Positions 33,601-45,539 of a stretch of DNA of 64,000 bases are shown piece by piece. The first letter of the stretch is position 1, and every line of letters begins with the position of its first letter. Origin of the DNA: Gonatopus flavifemur (taxonomy: Eukaryota; Arthropoda; Insecta; Hymenoptera; Dryinidae); assembly GCA_018340375.1 (NCBI GenBank), contig JAFFJZ010000004.1, positions 24,960,001 through 25,024,000 on the forward strand. The letters run 5' to 3'. The notes beneath the pieces are model-generated. The model ran no database searches and had not been told where the DNA came from. It saw only the letters and a list, made by a program, of their open reading frames with translations. A program made the position numbers and the translations under genes.

Positions 33601-36600
33601 AAGACCTTCAAGCAAATTTTTATTCGAATCGGACTCGTCTCAAAAGTCGACACAATAATTCCCAGGAATTATTCTTATCTTTTGTAATGTTAGGTTGATT
33701 AGGATGATTTGAGAATTCTCGTGAAATCCATGATGCATTTCAATGATTAATTTTTCAATTTGAGATGAAAATTCTGTTAATGACGTTCAAGGACTACAGA
33801 CTTGAAGATTCAATGGTGATTGGTCCATTCACTCAGCCTGAATTCATAGAGAATCAAACAGGGAACAAAGAACAGAAATGCAGACCTTTGAGAGAATGAA
33901 ATTATTAAATGCTTACTCTGTAAATTTCTAATATGGAATGTTCACTCTAATTCCAGTATCCGATTAAATTCTTCCCAAAGACCAATAATTTGATAGAACA
34001 CTATATGTTGTTTCATAACTGTTTTTCACATTTCATTTCTACTTCCACATTCATCATCCATCTTAATGCGAATTTACGTTCAACATCTTGTCTCCCTTCA
34101 CTTTCGGCTTAAATAACTTTTCCTGTTCCATTTGCACCTCCAACTCTACTTCTTTTTTCTCAACACCTTTCCTTCGTAGGCCTTCCTCTCTCCAATTTCC
34201 TCAAGGGTCTTCTGCTTTTAATTTCCTTTATTCCACTTCTCCTTATTGCTTTTCTGAATAATAAGAAGAAATAAGAGATGACTTATTGCAATCTATGGAG
34301 TGAATCATCAGAATTAAAAAGAAATATCTATGATATGATATTTTACAAGTGAACAGCAAAGTAGTTAAAAAAAGTGTCACAGTCAACAAAACAAGGAGGG
34401 AATAGGGCATAAAATTATTGTTCATGGCTCATTTTCGGTTGATATTGGTTACATGTAATTATGAGACAAAAATCATCTCTTTCTTCATCACTTTCTCAGC
34501 TATCCTGAATTACTGACCCTGGTGCGAACATTCTGGCTTCTACTCTGGCGCAAATAAGGCGCAAACGAGACATTCTAAGCAGTACTAAGGCTAATTCTCG
34601 AGGTTAGGGTAGTTATAGTACTTATTATCACTTATTTTGTGCACCCTGAAAGACTTGTTCATCTTTCTGGTGACTATAATTTCGAATCTAATATTCTTTA
34701 ATCAATTATAAAACGGCTTGCAATTGCCGATGAAAATCCATCTTCTATTGAACACATTATTATTTTCTTGAACGATTATTAGAGGATTGTCAGATGCATG
34801 GGGAGATATCAAATTAGGAACTCAAAATGATCATTCCCTGGAAAAAAAAACACTTTTATAACAAGAATATGGCGGAAGATATGTATTTGCTCGCCCTAGT
34901 AGCACATGATATTCATAAAACATCCTAAAGATGTTTATAGCATATTAAATATTTTATGCACATCTATAGAACGTTCTCCGTATATTGGGGTTACTTGAAC
35001 GGTTTTTCATTGACGTATATAAATAAAATTGACCGCATGATCAAATTCATGTATTCCAAATTGTTTTCTGAATATGATGAATATTTCAAAATTTCTTTGT
35101 TCATGTGAAACTCACGGTTGAATTCGTAGAAACAGTCCACATCTTTTAAACGTTCATGTCATATAGAATCCTTGTTAGATTCGTGAAGTAACTGATCGTG
35201 ATTTGCCGATCGCATCAGGGGTGATCTGAAAATATTTGGACATGGATCATGTGTGGTACTCACATAGCCATTGTATAATTCATGTACAGGCCCAGTTTGC
35301 ATACATGGCTCATGCGGAAACGTTTTCACGGAACGTGTATTCAGGAGATCACTTTCGCTGACCAACCGACTTAATTTCATTGCCAGGAAATACCTACTAC
35401 CAACCTCACGCATAATTTACCACCGTTACATCCAGTACCTTGAAGATTCGAGCGTATATATATCTGTGTGATATACGCTCTTGCGCTGATGTGTTTCATG
35501 TATATTTTACAACTTTCGTGCGCGTCGGTGAACGAACAGTACGATCGTATATGAATACACGCGCATCGATGTGTGGCATGCTCCAAGTTGTGTGGTCTGG
35601 AAGGCGAAGGAATGAAACGAAAATGAGGGGCCATGCTGTCTCGTGAGACCAGTATCGTTCCTCAGACCTATTTAATTCATGATCGATGGTTTTGTCATCT
35701 GTTCATGCCAATTCTCGTTCCTCTTTCATTCCAAAACACGTGTTTATCCATCATCGGATTATATCACTAATTCTTTTATGATCAACTGACTGCGTAGCAT
35801 CCATACGATTGTATAGAATTATCACAATAATTTTTATCTTATTCTATCGAAATTCTGTATTTCATTCCAAATTCAAAACTGATTAATATTTACATCAGTT
35901 TTATGCCTCAACGGAATCCAGACAATATTCAGATAAATAAAAAAAGTATTGAATCACATTTAAGTGTGAACTGGATAGGGAAAAAAAATTACTCAAACAT
36001 AGTTTTATGTCAAAAGAGTTGGAAAATGAATTCAATATCAATACCTAGAGAAGAGTTTGATGTGAACCACAGATTGCTTGATTTGAAATTTTATGCCCAC
36101 AATTCAGAATTCAATATGAAGAGTAATACGATGCAATTAGTTGAAATTCCTTTCGAGTTTCCTGTGAGAACATTGCACTTTCCTTTGAACTCTTTGCAAA
36201 ATAAACTCGGAAGCCTTATAAGACACTCACTAATATATGCATCATAAACACACACCTTGAATGTACTTGGAACATTTATAGAACCTTCGCAATGTTTTTA
36301 GAACGTTTTGAAAACGTTTTAAAGACATGTTGTGCAGAGTGAAGAACGTCTCCAGCAATATTTTAATATAGTACATGGTTGTGCACGAAAAAAATTAATG
36401 ATCCAACTTTTCGTCGACTAGTAAGTCACTTTTGGACAAAGCACAAATTCGAGGAGGCTTCGTACTCCACATTTTAACGATTCGTTAATTTCCTCCATGG
36501 TTTCAACAACTGAGCCCACTTTTCATCTTGATCGTCGAAATAATGGACAGAATCCACGAGTTATTGAAATCCAGTGTTATACGCTAGTTTACGCTTCGTC

Positions 36601-37740
36601 CAAAAGTGACACACTAGTCAACGAAAACTTGGATTATTTATTTTTTTTCGTATAGACGGGGAATCTTTATAAGAATTTATCCGACAGAATGCTTGCAGTT
36701 ATTGACAAGACTGTTTTCCGAATGTGAAAATGAACAAATGTTGCTCGTAGTTTTTGACACCAATACATTTGTTTTTTCACCATTACAAATTTTGGTCATG
36801 AAACTTTCAAAGTGATAGGAGATACATTAGATAGGGAATAAGAACATTATTTGAAATTTAAATTTGGATCTCATTTGAAGGTTGAGACAGAGGAACTTGA
36901 ACTCTCTCGTATACGGAAGGTATGAACCTGTTGAAAAAACTAGAGAGACACCCATTAAAACTGAAATTATTAGAATGGATGAAACTTCGTCACGTGTAAT
37001 CATGTTCAGTTTCATTCCTCAATCGTCTCTTTTGATTCTAGATAATTTATTCCAATCTGCTCAAATACATTTAAATAGGAATTTGCAGGAGATAAAGACT
37101 GATAAACGTGACGTTTAAACACGCCGCGAAAATTAAGCAACTCGTCCGCATACATAAACCAGACGGAGGATTGAGGAATCAGTAACCGTTGGTAAAGAAA
37201 GAATGAGACAGGACGAGATGAAGAAGAGTGAGAGGAAATAGTAGCAAGTGTTTCTTCTTCTTTCTTGAACATTCATTATTCCACGAATTCAATGTCGGTT
37301 GTGAAAAAAATCACTTCAGGTTAGAAATAATCCAAATCAGCTCGACCTAATTTCAAGATCCCCCTCGCACTATATAGACATTGAACAGATCGCTTGGCGA
37401 GCGAAGAATTGAGGGATGTGATATGTATTTTCAATTGTATGCGCAGTTTTAACTTGGGAGAATACATAGACGAACTGTAACCGTAATTACGTTGAAATAC
37501 TACTCCAGTACATAATAAAAAATTTTGCGTCAGAAACGGTCCACTCAAAATTCGTATTGAACATCAACTCAGGTGAGTGTTAAATTGAGTGTCAGATGTT
37601 CAATGTGAACTTACCACTCTTGTGTTAATCTCTCACATTCTTTGTGTTGATATTCCACACAAATTTTGAGGAACCGTTTGAGACATGCACGGGTTTTGAA
37701 AATACACAACCTAATCGCACTTTCTTCGGGGATGAAATTA
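33601..37740. other. Long stretch without recognised gene or repeat
   Basis: It contains a pyrimidine-rich tract at about 34080-34260, a CpG-richer piece at about 35440-35660 with ACGAACAGTACGATCG-type words, and an E-like fragment near 34895-34990. Open frames at 35903-36247, 36882-37118 and 37012-37272 have no recognisable domains. It could be unique host intergenic DNA. Confidence 0.35.
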
Positions 37741-38410
37741 CACTCTCCAGTAACTAGTCGATTACTAGACGATATTTTCAATGCAACACGATATTACCTC
37801 AGGAAAAAAATGCATGCATGATCATGCATAAGAATTAAGCAGATACGACCATGCACGATCATGCAAGATTATACTCTAAATTTCTTAGAAAAAAATTTCT
37901 CCCGTATTTTTACATCATCAAAAAGGTTTTTTTGGCGTCGGAAGAAATTTGATTTTCAACGACCACCCTGATGATCATGCATGGTCAAATCTGGTTCATC
38001 CCCATATATAAGAACTTATTTCCTATCACTAAACTTCTGTTCTTCTTTTTTGAAGGATAGTCCAATTGAACTGCATGGACCCCGATAAAAGTTATGTGGG
38101 AAATATTTGAAGTTTCCAAAGGAAACTCAATAGTTCCGACTGAATAATGTGATATGTATCATAAATGGTGAAGTTCTTCATCGACTTTCAAGCCAATGAC
38201 CATGGCCTGTTGAACGCACTGGTTCTCATCCGAATACCGTAGTTAAGCAGGGTCAGTACTTGAATGGATGACTACACGGGAATATAGCGTGCTGTTAACA
38301 TGCCTTTTTTATCCACCACGCAGAGTATGATCTTGCATGATCATGCATGGTCATATCTGGCCAATTCTCATGTAATCAATATAATCTAGTAATCGACTGG
38401 AGAGTTGAAT
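37741..38410. mobile_element. Foldback element enclosing a 5S rRNA-like sequence
   Basis: The left arm (ACTCTCCAG... TCGATTACTAGA at 37741-37775, then CGACCATGCACGATCATGCA) pairs with the right arm (TGATCATGCATGGTCATATC, then TCTAGTAATCGACTGGAGAG, ending near 38406). ATGATCATGCATGG words also occur at 37970-37990. A 112-nt 5S-like sequence lies in the interior. Confidence 0.65.
38192..38303 (+). rRNA. Degenerate 5S rRNA-like sequence, pseudogene
   Basis: It starts GCCAATGACCATGGCC and contains CTGGTTCTCATCCGAAT, GTAGTTAAGCAGGG and CAGTACTTGAATGGATGACT, then GGGAATATAGCGTG, matching the whole order of eukaryotic 5S rRNA including the internal control regions. It is about 7-8 nt short, with a gap after AAGCAGG, and closes with a T-run (38304-38309) like a polymerase III terminator. 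The 3' stem is decayed. It is either a 5S pseudogene or the head of a 5S-derived SINE. Confidence 0.8.
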
Positions 38411-38461
38411 TTTATCAAGTAATTTTTCTTCAATAACTACATAATGACTACATAGTTGGTA

Positions 38462-38699
38462 AACCGAGAAAAAAAAGTTGTGAAATTCACCTTTTGCCAA
38501 GTAAATATATGGACGATTTAAAAATATAATTCGAGCTACTACAATTTTAGTTGATTTTACCACAGGGAATGTAATATGCACATCAGCTGTGGTATATTTA
38601 ATATTTGTTGTTGTAAAATCGACTGAAATTGTGGTCATTCTGAATCATCCATATATTCACTCAATGAGATGTAAATTTTACAAGTTTTTTTTCTCAGTG
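38462..38699. mobile_element. 238-bp MITE T, copy 2
   Basis: Same family as 31099-31366 in reverse orientation: shared CTACAATTTTAGTTGATTT and CCACAG...CAGCTGTGGTATAT. TA flanks both sides; the left end has decayed to AACCGAG. Confidence 0.85.
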
Positions 38700-39086
38700 T
38701 ATAAATTATAGGAGTTTCTTTGCTGTCACAAATATAAAATCTAGTCAGCACAAAGAGGCTATCTAGTACATATTAGTAACATATGAAACGTGGAATCATG
38801 GTATGTCTTTGAACAACAATTTAAAAATTATGTAAACAGCCTAGTTTCTTTGTATTCACATCGTTTGGTTGATTTTGATTCGTATTGATGGCAGGAATGT
38901 GATTTCATCCTTGCAATCTACGTACAAAATAAGGAGTCATGCTCTGATATATGTCAACGTGAAACCCATCGCTGAGTAAGCGTTTCTTCAAGAATACTTA
39001 AGATATCTCAATCCATCTATGACTATCAAACTTCAACAGGAGTTAAGTTCTCTAATTTTCATCAGTGCAAATGGACGAGGATGTAC

Positions 39087-39329
39087 TGAAAACACAGTTT
39101 GTTCCAGCCAAACAAAATTTTGGTTGAAATGAACGCAAAAAAACTTTTTGGTTGGCTGAAATAAAATTTATTTGGGGTGAATAAAATTTGGTTCACAATA
39201 ATTGAGGCTTTCATACAGAAAAATAAATTTTGTTCATCCTGAATAAATTTCATTTCAGTCAACCAAAAAGTTTCTTTGCGTTCATTTGAACTAAAATTTT
39301 GTTTCGCCGAAAGAAACGTTTTCTCAGTG
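39087..39329. mobile_element. Palindromic MITE, about 243 bp, TA duplication
   Basis: The arms pair through AAACTTTTTGGTTGGCTGAA and its complement near 39260. The right end TTTTCTCAGTG is followed by TA. The left end CTGAAAAC after TA seems to have lost its first bases. Confidence 0.8.
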
Positions 39330-39331
39330 TA

Positions 39332-41139
39332 AAATTTTAATTTTTTCAGTTTCTATATCATCAAAACTGCTCCATAGCTGTGCACATTTTTCTATCTAAC
39401 TACTACATAGTTAATCTGCGTCAGTCGCTGGGAGATGTAAACGTTATATTACTACCTTTTCCCTGTCTAAAATCACTAATCAGTGGTGAGACAGTACCAA
39501 AATCGACCAGCCCTTAACGAGATAGTGATGAGTTTCAATTTCCACTCGGGATTTATAGTAGAGATCATCCCAGTCATTCTCTAGGCCTCCCAAAAAAAAT
39601 TTTTCAAGGCCTTGTCAGACTTCTTTCATAGCCCGAAGAATAGCCTGGGAGATTGTTACAGCTTTTTTTGTATTGAAGCAACCAGTCCCTGCTTAAATAA
39701 TCTCATTGAACCGATTGATTCTCATCGATTCTGACGCAGAACCCCGATTCAAACCCATCAAACTCAATGAATCAGTTTGTATCAGTTTTCTGCATCGGAA
39801 TCAATGAGAATGAATCGGTTCAATGAGATTCTTTGAGCAGGGGTCACAACCCATCTTCTTACATATCATGTTACGCCAAATAAAGTAGAAATACTATATG
39901 TAGAGCTCAAAATCCACATTTTGAACTTAACAGTATACCATGAACAAGAGAAAATTACTCAGCAGCAGCCAAAATTCAAAAATTATTGTTGAATACACAG
40001 TTGTAATGTTCTCACTGCGGTGATCAGATAGGAATGTTCAAGGTGATGCTAGAGAACTACTGTACTCGTTTATCAATCCAATCTACCAGAGTAACCAACC
40101 CATGTCGCATTTAACCCTAGTCTCTTCTAATTCTTTTACGCACTTTGAAACAATAAAAATCCGGATCATACACGGAAAAAAAAGTATTCCGAATTTATTC
40201 CAATCAAATAAGGTTTGTTAACTATTAACGAATCTCATTTGACCCGAATAATGGTTTGTTCACAATGAATGAACCTTTTTTGTCGCAAACGAACTCTTCT
40301 CTCAGCGTATATGTCACCTGAAGAATGCATTTCATTTATTCTTTCTCATCGCTCCGTCTTCATAATTCTTTTTGCGCGTTTATTCTTCAGCATAACATGT
40401 CATTGGAAGGTTTATGGAATATAAAAAAAGAAGGGAGAGTGTTTTGAACGTTCTGAAAATGTCCCAGAGACACGTCCCGAGTTGACAAATTGTAATACTT
40501 TTTAAAGCCTGATCAACTCCGTAATATGCAACGACCCAGAGTTCAATCAGGTCGGAAGAAGCTCAACATCAGGTTGACTGAGAAGTTTGAGAATAAGATC
40601 AGGGTGAGAAATGAAATCAAACCTGATTCACTCCGTAATACGCAACGAATCGGAGCTGAATCAGGTTCCACTTTTTGATTCGGGGTTTCATTGTTTGAGC
40701 TGACTCGTCCTTCTCCTTTCAGTCTCTGATGCATGAAAAAGAAATTTTCATCTTTTCAAACAAATCAGCAGAGTATGAAGCGAGAATCAAAAGAAACCAA
40801 CAAAAAAGTTCTCACGAAACATCGTGGTATGAACCATGCGAAACTGTACCAATATATGAATATCGCAGTTGCTGGAAGAAGGAGGTGCCCGACAACGATC
40901 AGCAAAACTTTTGCAAATGTAAGGAAAAGTTGTCTGTACAAGTGTGGATGAGATAGCACCAGTCGTTCGAACAGACGAGATCATTTGAAAATATTTAGAG
41001 TCGCTCAAAGATACTTATATTGTTTTAGAAATTTCACAAGTAGCGGTGGTTTCTCTTATCTGCAACAGTCTGACTTTGGAATGAAACTCCCAACCAAATC
41101 ATCGTCCCATTGATATATCAGCCAATTGCCATAAGATAT
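39332..41139. other. No gene; a few small repeats
   Basis: 40171-40310 is a probable MITE starting CACGGAAAAAAAAG and ending CTCTCAGCGTA. 40509-40553 and 40622-40666 are two copies of a palindromic CCTGATTCACTCCGTAATA... ATCAGGT unit. TTTCCACTCGGG at 39540-39551 is a lone CCC-type terminus. The overlapping frames at 40729-41008 have no recognisable domain. Confidence 0.45.
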
Positions 41140-41345
41140 AGAGTGAGTCAGGGTGAGATGACACACTTTCCCGCTTCGCTACAGCATAAAATAATAGATA
41201 AGACCTCGTTCGCTCAAAGAAGATATAAAGATTTTGAGTGGATCTTCATATATTCCTTGATTGAATTAGATTTGATCTATTTATTTCAAGCTGTGCTGAA
41301 GTGGGAAAATGCATCATATCACCCCAATTTACTTTGGTCCGTCCA
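41140..41345 (+). repeat. Dispersed repeat copy 2, paired with 2498-2720
   Basis: The open frame here reads HFPASLQHKIIDKTSFAQRR. The match to copy 1 includes HFPxSLQHxII and a later HPxL. Function unknown. Confidence 0.45.
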
Positions 41346-41633
41346 TTTTCCTGGCGACCCCACCCCTACTTCGGAGGCAAATGAAGCCCACATAGCACAC
41401 AATGTCTCAGTAATATTCTCAAAATATCACAAATATCTCACTCAAAACATTCTATGTCAAATATTTCCACGAGATTCCATAGATATTGCAGATAGAATAT
41501 TTCATTACAAATATTTTGAGAATATTGCAATTGAAATATTGCAGATGTGATATTCTGCAATGTTCTGGGAGTTTATGATCACTCCCAGTAATTTTCACAC
41601 GGGTAATTCAAGGATCATAAGAGAACCTGTATA
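41346..41633. repeat. Field of ATATTGCA and AATATTTTGAGAATAT words
   Basis: CCCACATAGCACACAATG near 41390 looks like a CCC...ATAGCAC terminus, and short inverted words such as AATATTGCAATTGAAATATT fill the next 170 bp. The right terminus is not clear. Confidence 0.4.
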
Positions 41634-41733
41634 CGCATGTAGAAAAAATGTCCAAAACTGTATACAATGGTACACAATTGGTATACGATTTGTGTACAAT
41701 TCTATACATTTTTTGACATTTTTTCCACATGGG
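41634..41733. mobile_element. Small palindrome, about 100 bp
   Basis: CGCATGTAGAAAAAATGTCC pairs with GACATTTTTTCCACATGGGG. It probably belongs to the CCC-type group but the flanks do not give a clean duplication, and the right end merges with the next MITE. Confidence 0.5.
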
Positions 41734-41953
41734 GAAAATTATTTCATAAAAATTAACATATTTATATCGCAGCCGTGGGATATACTTTATTGTGGCTTAT
41801 TATCAGTATGCGACAGATTACCACAACTCTTATTGAATTCAATATGCGGAGTAATAAGAAAATACAACATTATAGTTCCTATCGTCATAATCGAGTATAT
41901 CTCACGGGTACAATACTTTGTCTGATAATTTCTAATATAAACTTTTCTCTGTG
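41728..41953. mobile_element. MITE family K, copy 1
   Basis: The left end is a decayed CACGGAGAAAATT and the right end is AAACTTTTCTCTGTG followed by TA. It shares GTGGGATATACTTTATTGTG and ATGCGACAGATTACCACAA with copies at 44249-44483 and 44958-45072. Confidence 0.75.
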
Positions 41954-43830
41954 TACTCATGAAGTGATCAATTTGAAATAATGGGGATTCCTTTTTTGAC
42001 AATGATTTGATTTTGTCGAATAAATATCTATGCTTATAGAGTCCGTTGGCATCCAGGGTATTTTGGAATGAAATAATTCCAAGTGCGAACAATCAAATTT
42101 TGAGAATAAAAAATTGAGATTTTGAAAATTAAATTCTCGAATTTAGAAAATGTATCAAATCATTTTGTTTCCACAGCCTCATCAGTTTGTTCAACAGGGA
42201 CAGCTTACAAAGCAAAACATATCAGCAGGTAAAAAATCAATCTTTCATCATATAAATACTGTACTGACAATATTTGACGCGATGGGGTAAAGAAAACTGG
42301 GTCATTGACCCATCTCCTTAGATATTCCGTTACACTTCTAACAGAACCCTTTTAATATAAGATAAATCAATCAATATTCCGTTAATGAGACTTTATTTCA
42401 ATCGTATAATTACTATCATTTGATTTTTTACTTCACTCATAAAATATTATATTTGATATTGACACTTGATTGTGATCCAACAATAGATCTAGTCTAACAG
42501 TCGGTCGAACTGTTTTGTTTCATACTAAACCGACTTGAATCCGATGTTCCAGACGAATCGTGAAGTTTTTCCATGTCCAATGAGTTTGTGCGCCGTGCTT
42601 TGAATGAGGGTCAAAATTTACATGTGGTCACTAGCTCTGACCGAAGTGGATTTCTTTATATATTTCGGTCTTTTTCTTCTAGGTGGTTTCAGAAATTGAA
42701 TGAAAGATTTGGCGATATTTGACACTTACTGTAGCATTATCTCTTCAATTATATTCAAAATACTTCAATATTTATATTTGTTTCACCTCGGTTATGAAGA
42801 TTTTTGAATATATAAAAATGTATACGATAAAGATGTGATTGTCATCAGTGCGCATTGAGAATGCCAATGCTACTATACTCTAAATATTCATGAAAGTTCA
42901 CACATTAAAATATATAGGATTTCTGATGATCAGTTGAATATTCGACGATCAATTTTGTTGAATTATTTGCTTGGAAATTTATTAACCATAAAAACAAGAA
43001 AAATTTCAAATGAAAAAAATTACAATATATCATCTTTATTAAAAAAACATTATTCAACATGTTGTTCCACGGCTCAATCTAGAGACACCATATATTTACA
43101 TTGGCAATATACCTATATTTATTATATAAATGAATATGCTGCTAATGTGAACTCACGGTATCTCCGCATAAGGCTTTATTTCGGATACATTGAATAATTG
43201 AGTTTCAGCCACAAAGCGCATATTCTGTTGTCTGAAACAAACTCAATTGTATCAATATTTGAGTTTGTTTCAATGTATCAATATAAATGCATCAACCCCG
43301 AAGAGAATTTGTTCACGCATTTCCTGGTTATTTGAAGAGCCTTACTGAGATTTATAAAAACTTTGAGACAATTGAAAAATGTTTGGACAAATCTCCATTA
43401 GGGAATCTTTCCATGACTCAGATATGAAGGTAATATTTTCTCAGATCTATACAAACCCTGTTTTCACAGATATACGAGTGGTTTGTGTGAATCTTAAAAA
43501 AGAATCTTAAACCAAGAAAATAATTAATTGACTGACTCAAATTCGATATTCCCTTGAGTCAAAAAAGCCTTCTTCAAACGGAAAAAACATTCACTTAATT
43601 TGAAAATTTTCTTACCCCAAATACATATCTTTGTTAGATAAGATAAACATATATATTCTTAGATCAAGAAAATATGTTTTTCGGAATAAGCTAATTTTTC
43701 TTTCAGTGTATGAGTATGCAATGTGCGAATTACATTCTCTATTGGATTGGATATAGGGTGGGGGAATTGTGGCACAAATCAATTCCTTAACTGGGACCTA
43801 TTTTACTTATTCTTCTAAGACTTAGAAGAG
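41954..43830. other. No gene recognised
   Basis: 43500-43710 has MITE-like wording (AAGAAAATATGTTTTTCGGA... TTTTTCTTTCAGTGTA) without a resolved left end. The remainder is AT-rich. Confidence 0.35.
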
Positions 43831-43980
43831 ATGGAAGTTGGAGTTGATTTAAAACCATCAATTGTATTTAAAAAAATACAGAACGGCGAAATACAAAAAG
43901 GAAATGTTATTCAAAACGATGAAATTTTAATAAGCAAATCCATGCTTGCATTGACCATTGCATCCACAAATAACCAGTGA
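43831..43980 (+). CDS. Possible small ORF or exon, 49 codons, unknown
   Basis: From ATG to TGA the frame reads MEVGVDLKPSIVFKKIQNGE then IQKGNVIQNDEILISKSMLA, with little low-complexity bias for such an AT-rich region. I recognise no family. It may be a decayed exon; no convincing splice sites or promoter are visible. Confidence 0.2.
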   Translation: MEVGVDLKPSIVFKKIQNGEIQKGNVIQNDEILISKSMLALTIASTNNQ

Positions 43981-44248
43981 TTAATTGAATGATTTATGCT
44001 CAGAAAGACAAATTTAAACGCAAGATCGAGAACGCCCTTGTCTGTAAGCTGTGTGTTTACCTTGGTTATAATTTGCTAGGAACAGAAGTATAAAGCTGAA
44101 TTAATATAGAATTCCATCGGCTAAAATAGATAGAATCAATTACGAATTTGATTATTCAATGATAGCCACCGATCAATCAGAAGTGATGAATCAATTCATT
44201 TTTCAGCACAAATCAAGTTTCTCTCTGTATGCGTAGGGGAAAGTTGTA

Positions 44249-44483
44249 CACGGAGAAAAGTTTATATTAAAGATTATTAGACATAGTATTGTATCCGTGG
44301 GAGATACTCGATTATGACGATAGGAACTGTAACTTTGTATTTTCTTATTACTCCGCATATTGAATTCGAGAAAAATTGTGGTAATCTGTCGCATACTCAT
44401 GGTTCTTTCCGCCACAATAAAGTATATCCCACAGCTATTATCCCACACAATATATTAATTTTGACGAAAAAATTTTCTCCGTG
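44249..44483. mobile_element. MITE family K, copy 2, 235 bp
   Basis: The ends are CACGGAGAAAAGTTTATATT and AAAATTTTCTCCGTG, with TA on both sides. It is the clearest copy of the family and in inverted orientation relative to copy 1. Confidence 0.9.
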
Positions 44484-44957
44484 TAAGGGCTACTGTTACA
44501 AACCGGAATTAGGAGGATTTGGATTGGAGGAATTCATTCTTTAGAAATAAATGAAATGATTAGAATAACCATTTGGACATTAATTCGCATGTAGATTAAT
44601 GAAACTTTATTCACAACTTGTTTTGAATTTGTTATAATCTCTCAATTCCTAGTAGAAATGCTCTAGGGATTCATTGGTCTTGTAACATCTATCCCAAGGA
44701 ATGACCAGACATTTGCTAACAACTTGCAAATCAAAAAACCAATGGATCGATAGAGCATCTTGATGGGTGACTGGACCAATTTTAGATATCCGAATTCTGT
44801 CCAAAATGTATCAAAAATTTCCAAAACTGTCCATTTTGTGTTCAAAAAAGTCCACGCTTTGCCCAAAATCAGTCCGCAATATGTATGGATTTTCATATGT
44901 TTCAAATTTCGAACCATCGTGAGTAGATCTGTTTATTACTTGAACAATGAGTGTCCA
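44484..44957. other. No gene; one lone CCC-type end
   Basis: CCTAGTAGAAATGCTCTAGG at 44649 looks like a CCC-type left end, and the next 250 bp contain several AACTGTCCAAAA/GTCCAAAATG words, but no right end was found. Confidence 0.35.
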
Positions 44958-45072
44958 CACGGAGAAAATTTTGTAGTAAAAATCAATGTATTTATATCGT
45001 AGCTGTGGGATATACTTTATCGTGGCGGAAAGAACCATGAGTATGCGACAGATTAGCACAATTCTTCTTGTA
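44958..45072. mobile_element. MITE family K, copy 3, truncated
   Basis: Starts CACGGAGAAAATTTTGTAGT and matches copy 2 until ATTAGCACAATT, where the similarity stops. Confidence 0.75.
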
Positions 45073-45539
45073 GTCAGAGTTGCCAGGCGTCGATAGTAAA
45101 AGATCTTGGGATTCAGGGTTAAAATATCTTGAGTTTTCTCTTGAAAATCGTCGAAAACTCTTCAGATGGCCGAACATATACGTTTCATTTCAAATACTCA
45201 TCGACAGCAACGAAGTACAGGATCTAACGGAATTCGTCAATCATTTGTCCTCATTCAATAAAATGACCAATCCAAAATAAAGAGCAAGTACCAAACGGTC
45301 ATCCTCTTCACTGACTATATTTTCATGGTCAGATACCACTTATCTGATCAAGTACGTGCTAGAATGCAATTGATTTTTTATTCACTCGTCGATGGCTAGT
45401 AACTTCGCCAATTTTCGAGTATTCTTTTTGATCTCGGAAGAATATATCCCGAAATTTCCATTTTCCGACAACTCAGTGCCTCATCTTTGAGAATCCACAA
45501 AAAATGATTGGAATAGCCGGATCGACTTTTGACAGGAAT

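Noticed and set aside
35159..35646. Overlapping frames on both strands in a CpG-richer stretch
   Set aside because: No domain, splice or start context; the opposite-strand frames simply mirror each other. A promoter or CpG island cannot be supported from sequence alone.
38192..38303. Functional 5S rRNA gene
   Set aside because: A gap of several nucleotides and a broken terminal stem make a functional gene unlikely; kept as a pseudogene-like feature.
41787..44544. Similar open frames on opposite strands near 41.8 and 44.3 kb
   Set aside because: They are the same MITE (family K) in opposite orientations, not paralogous genes.
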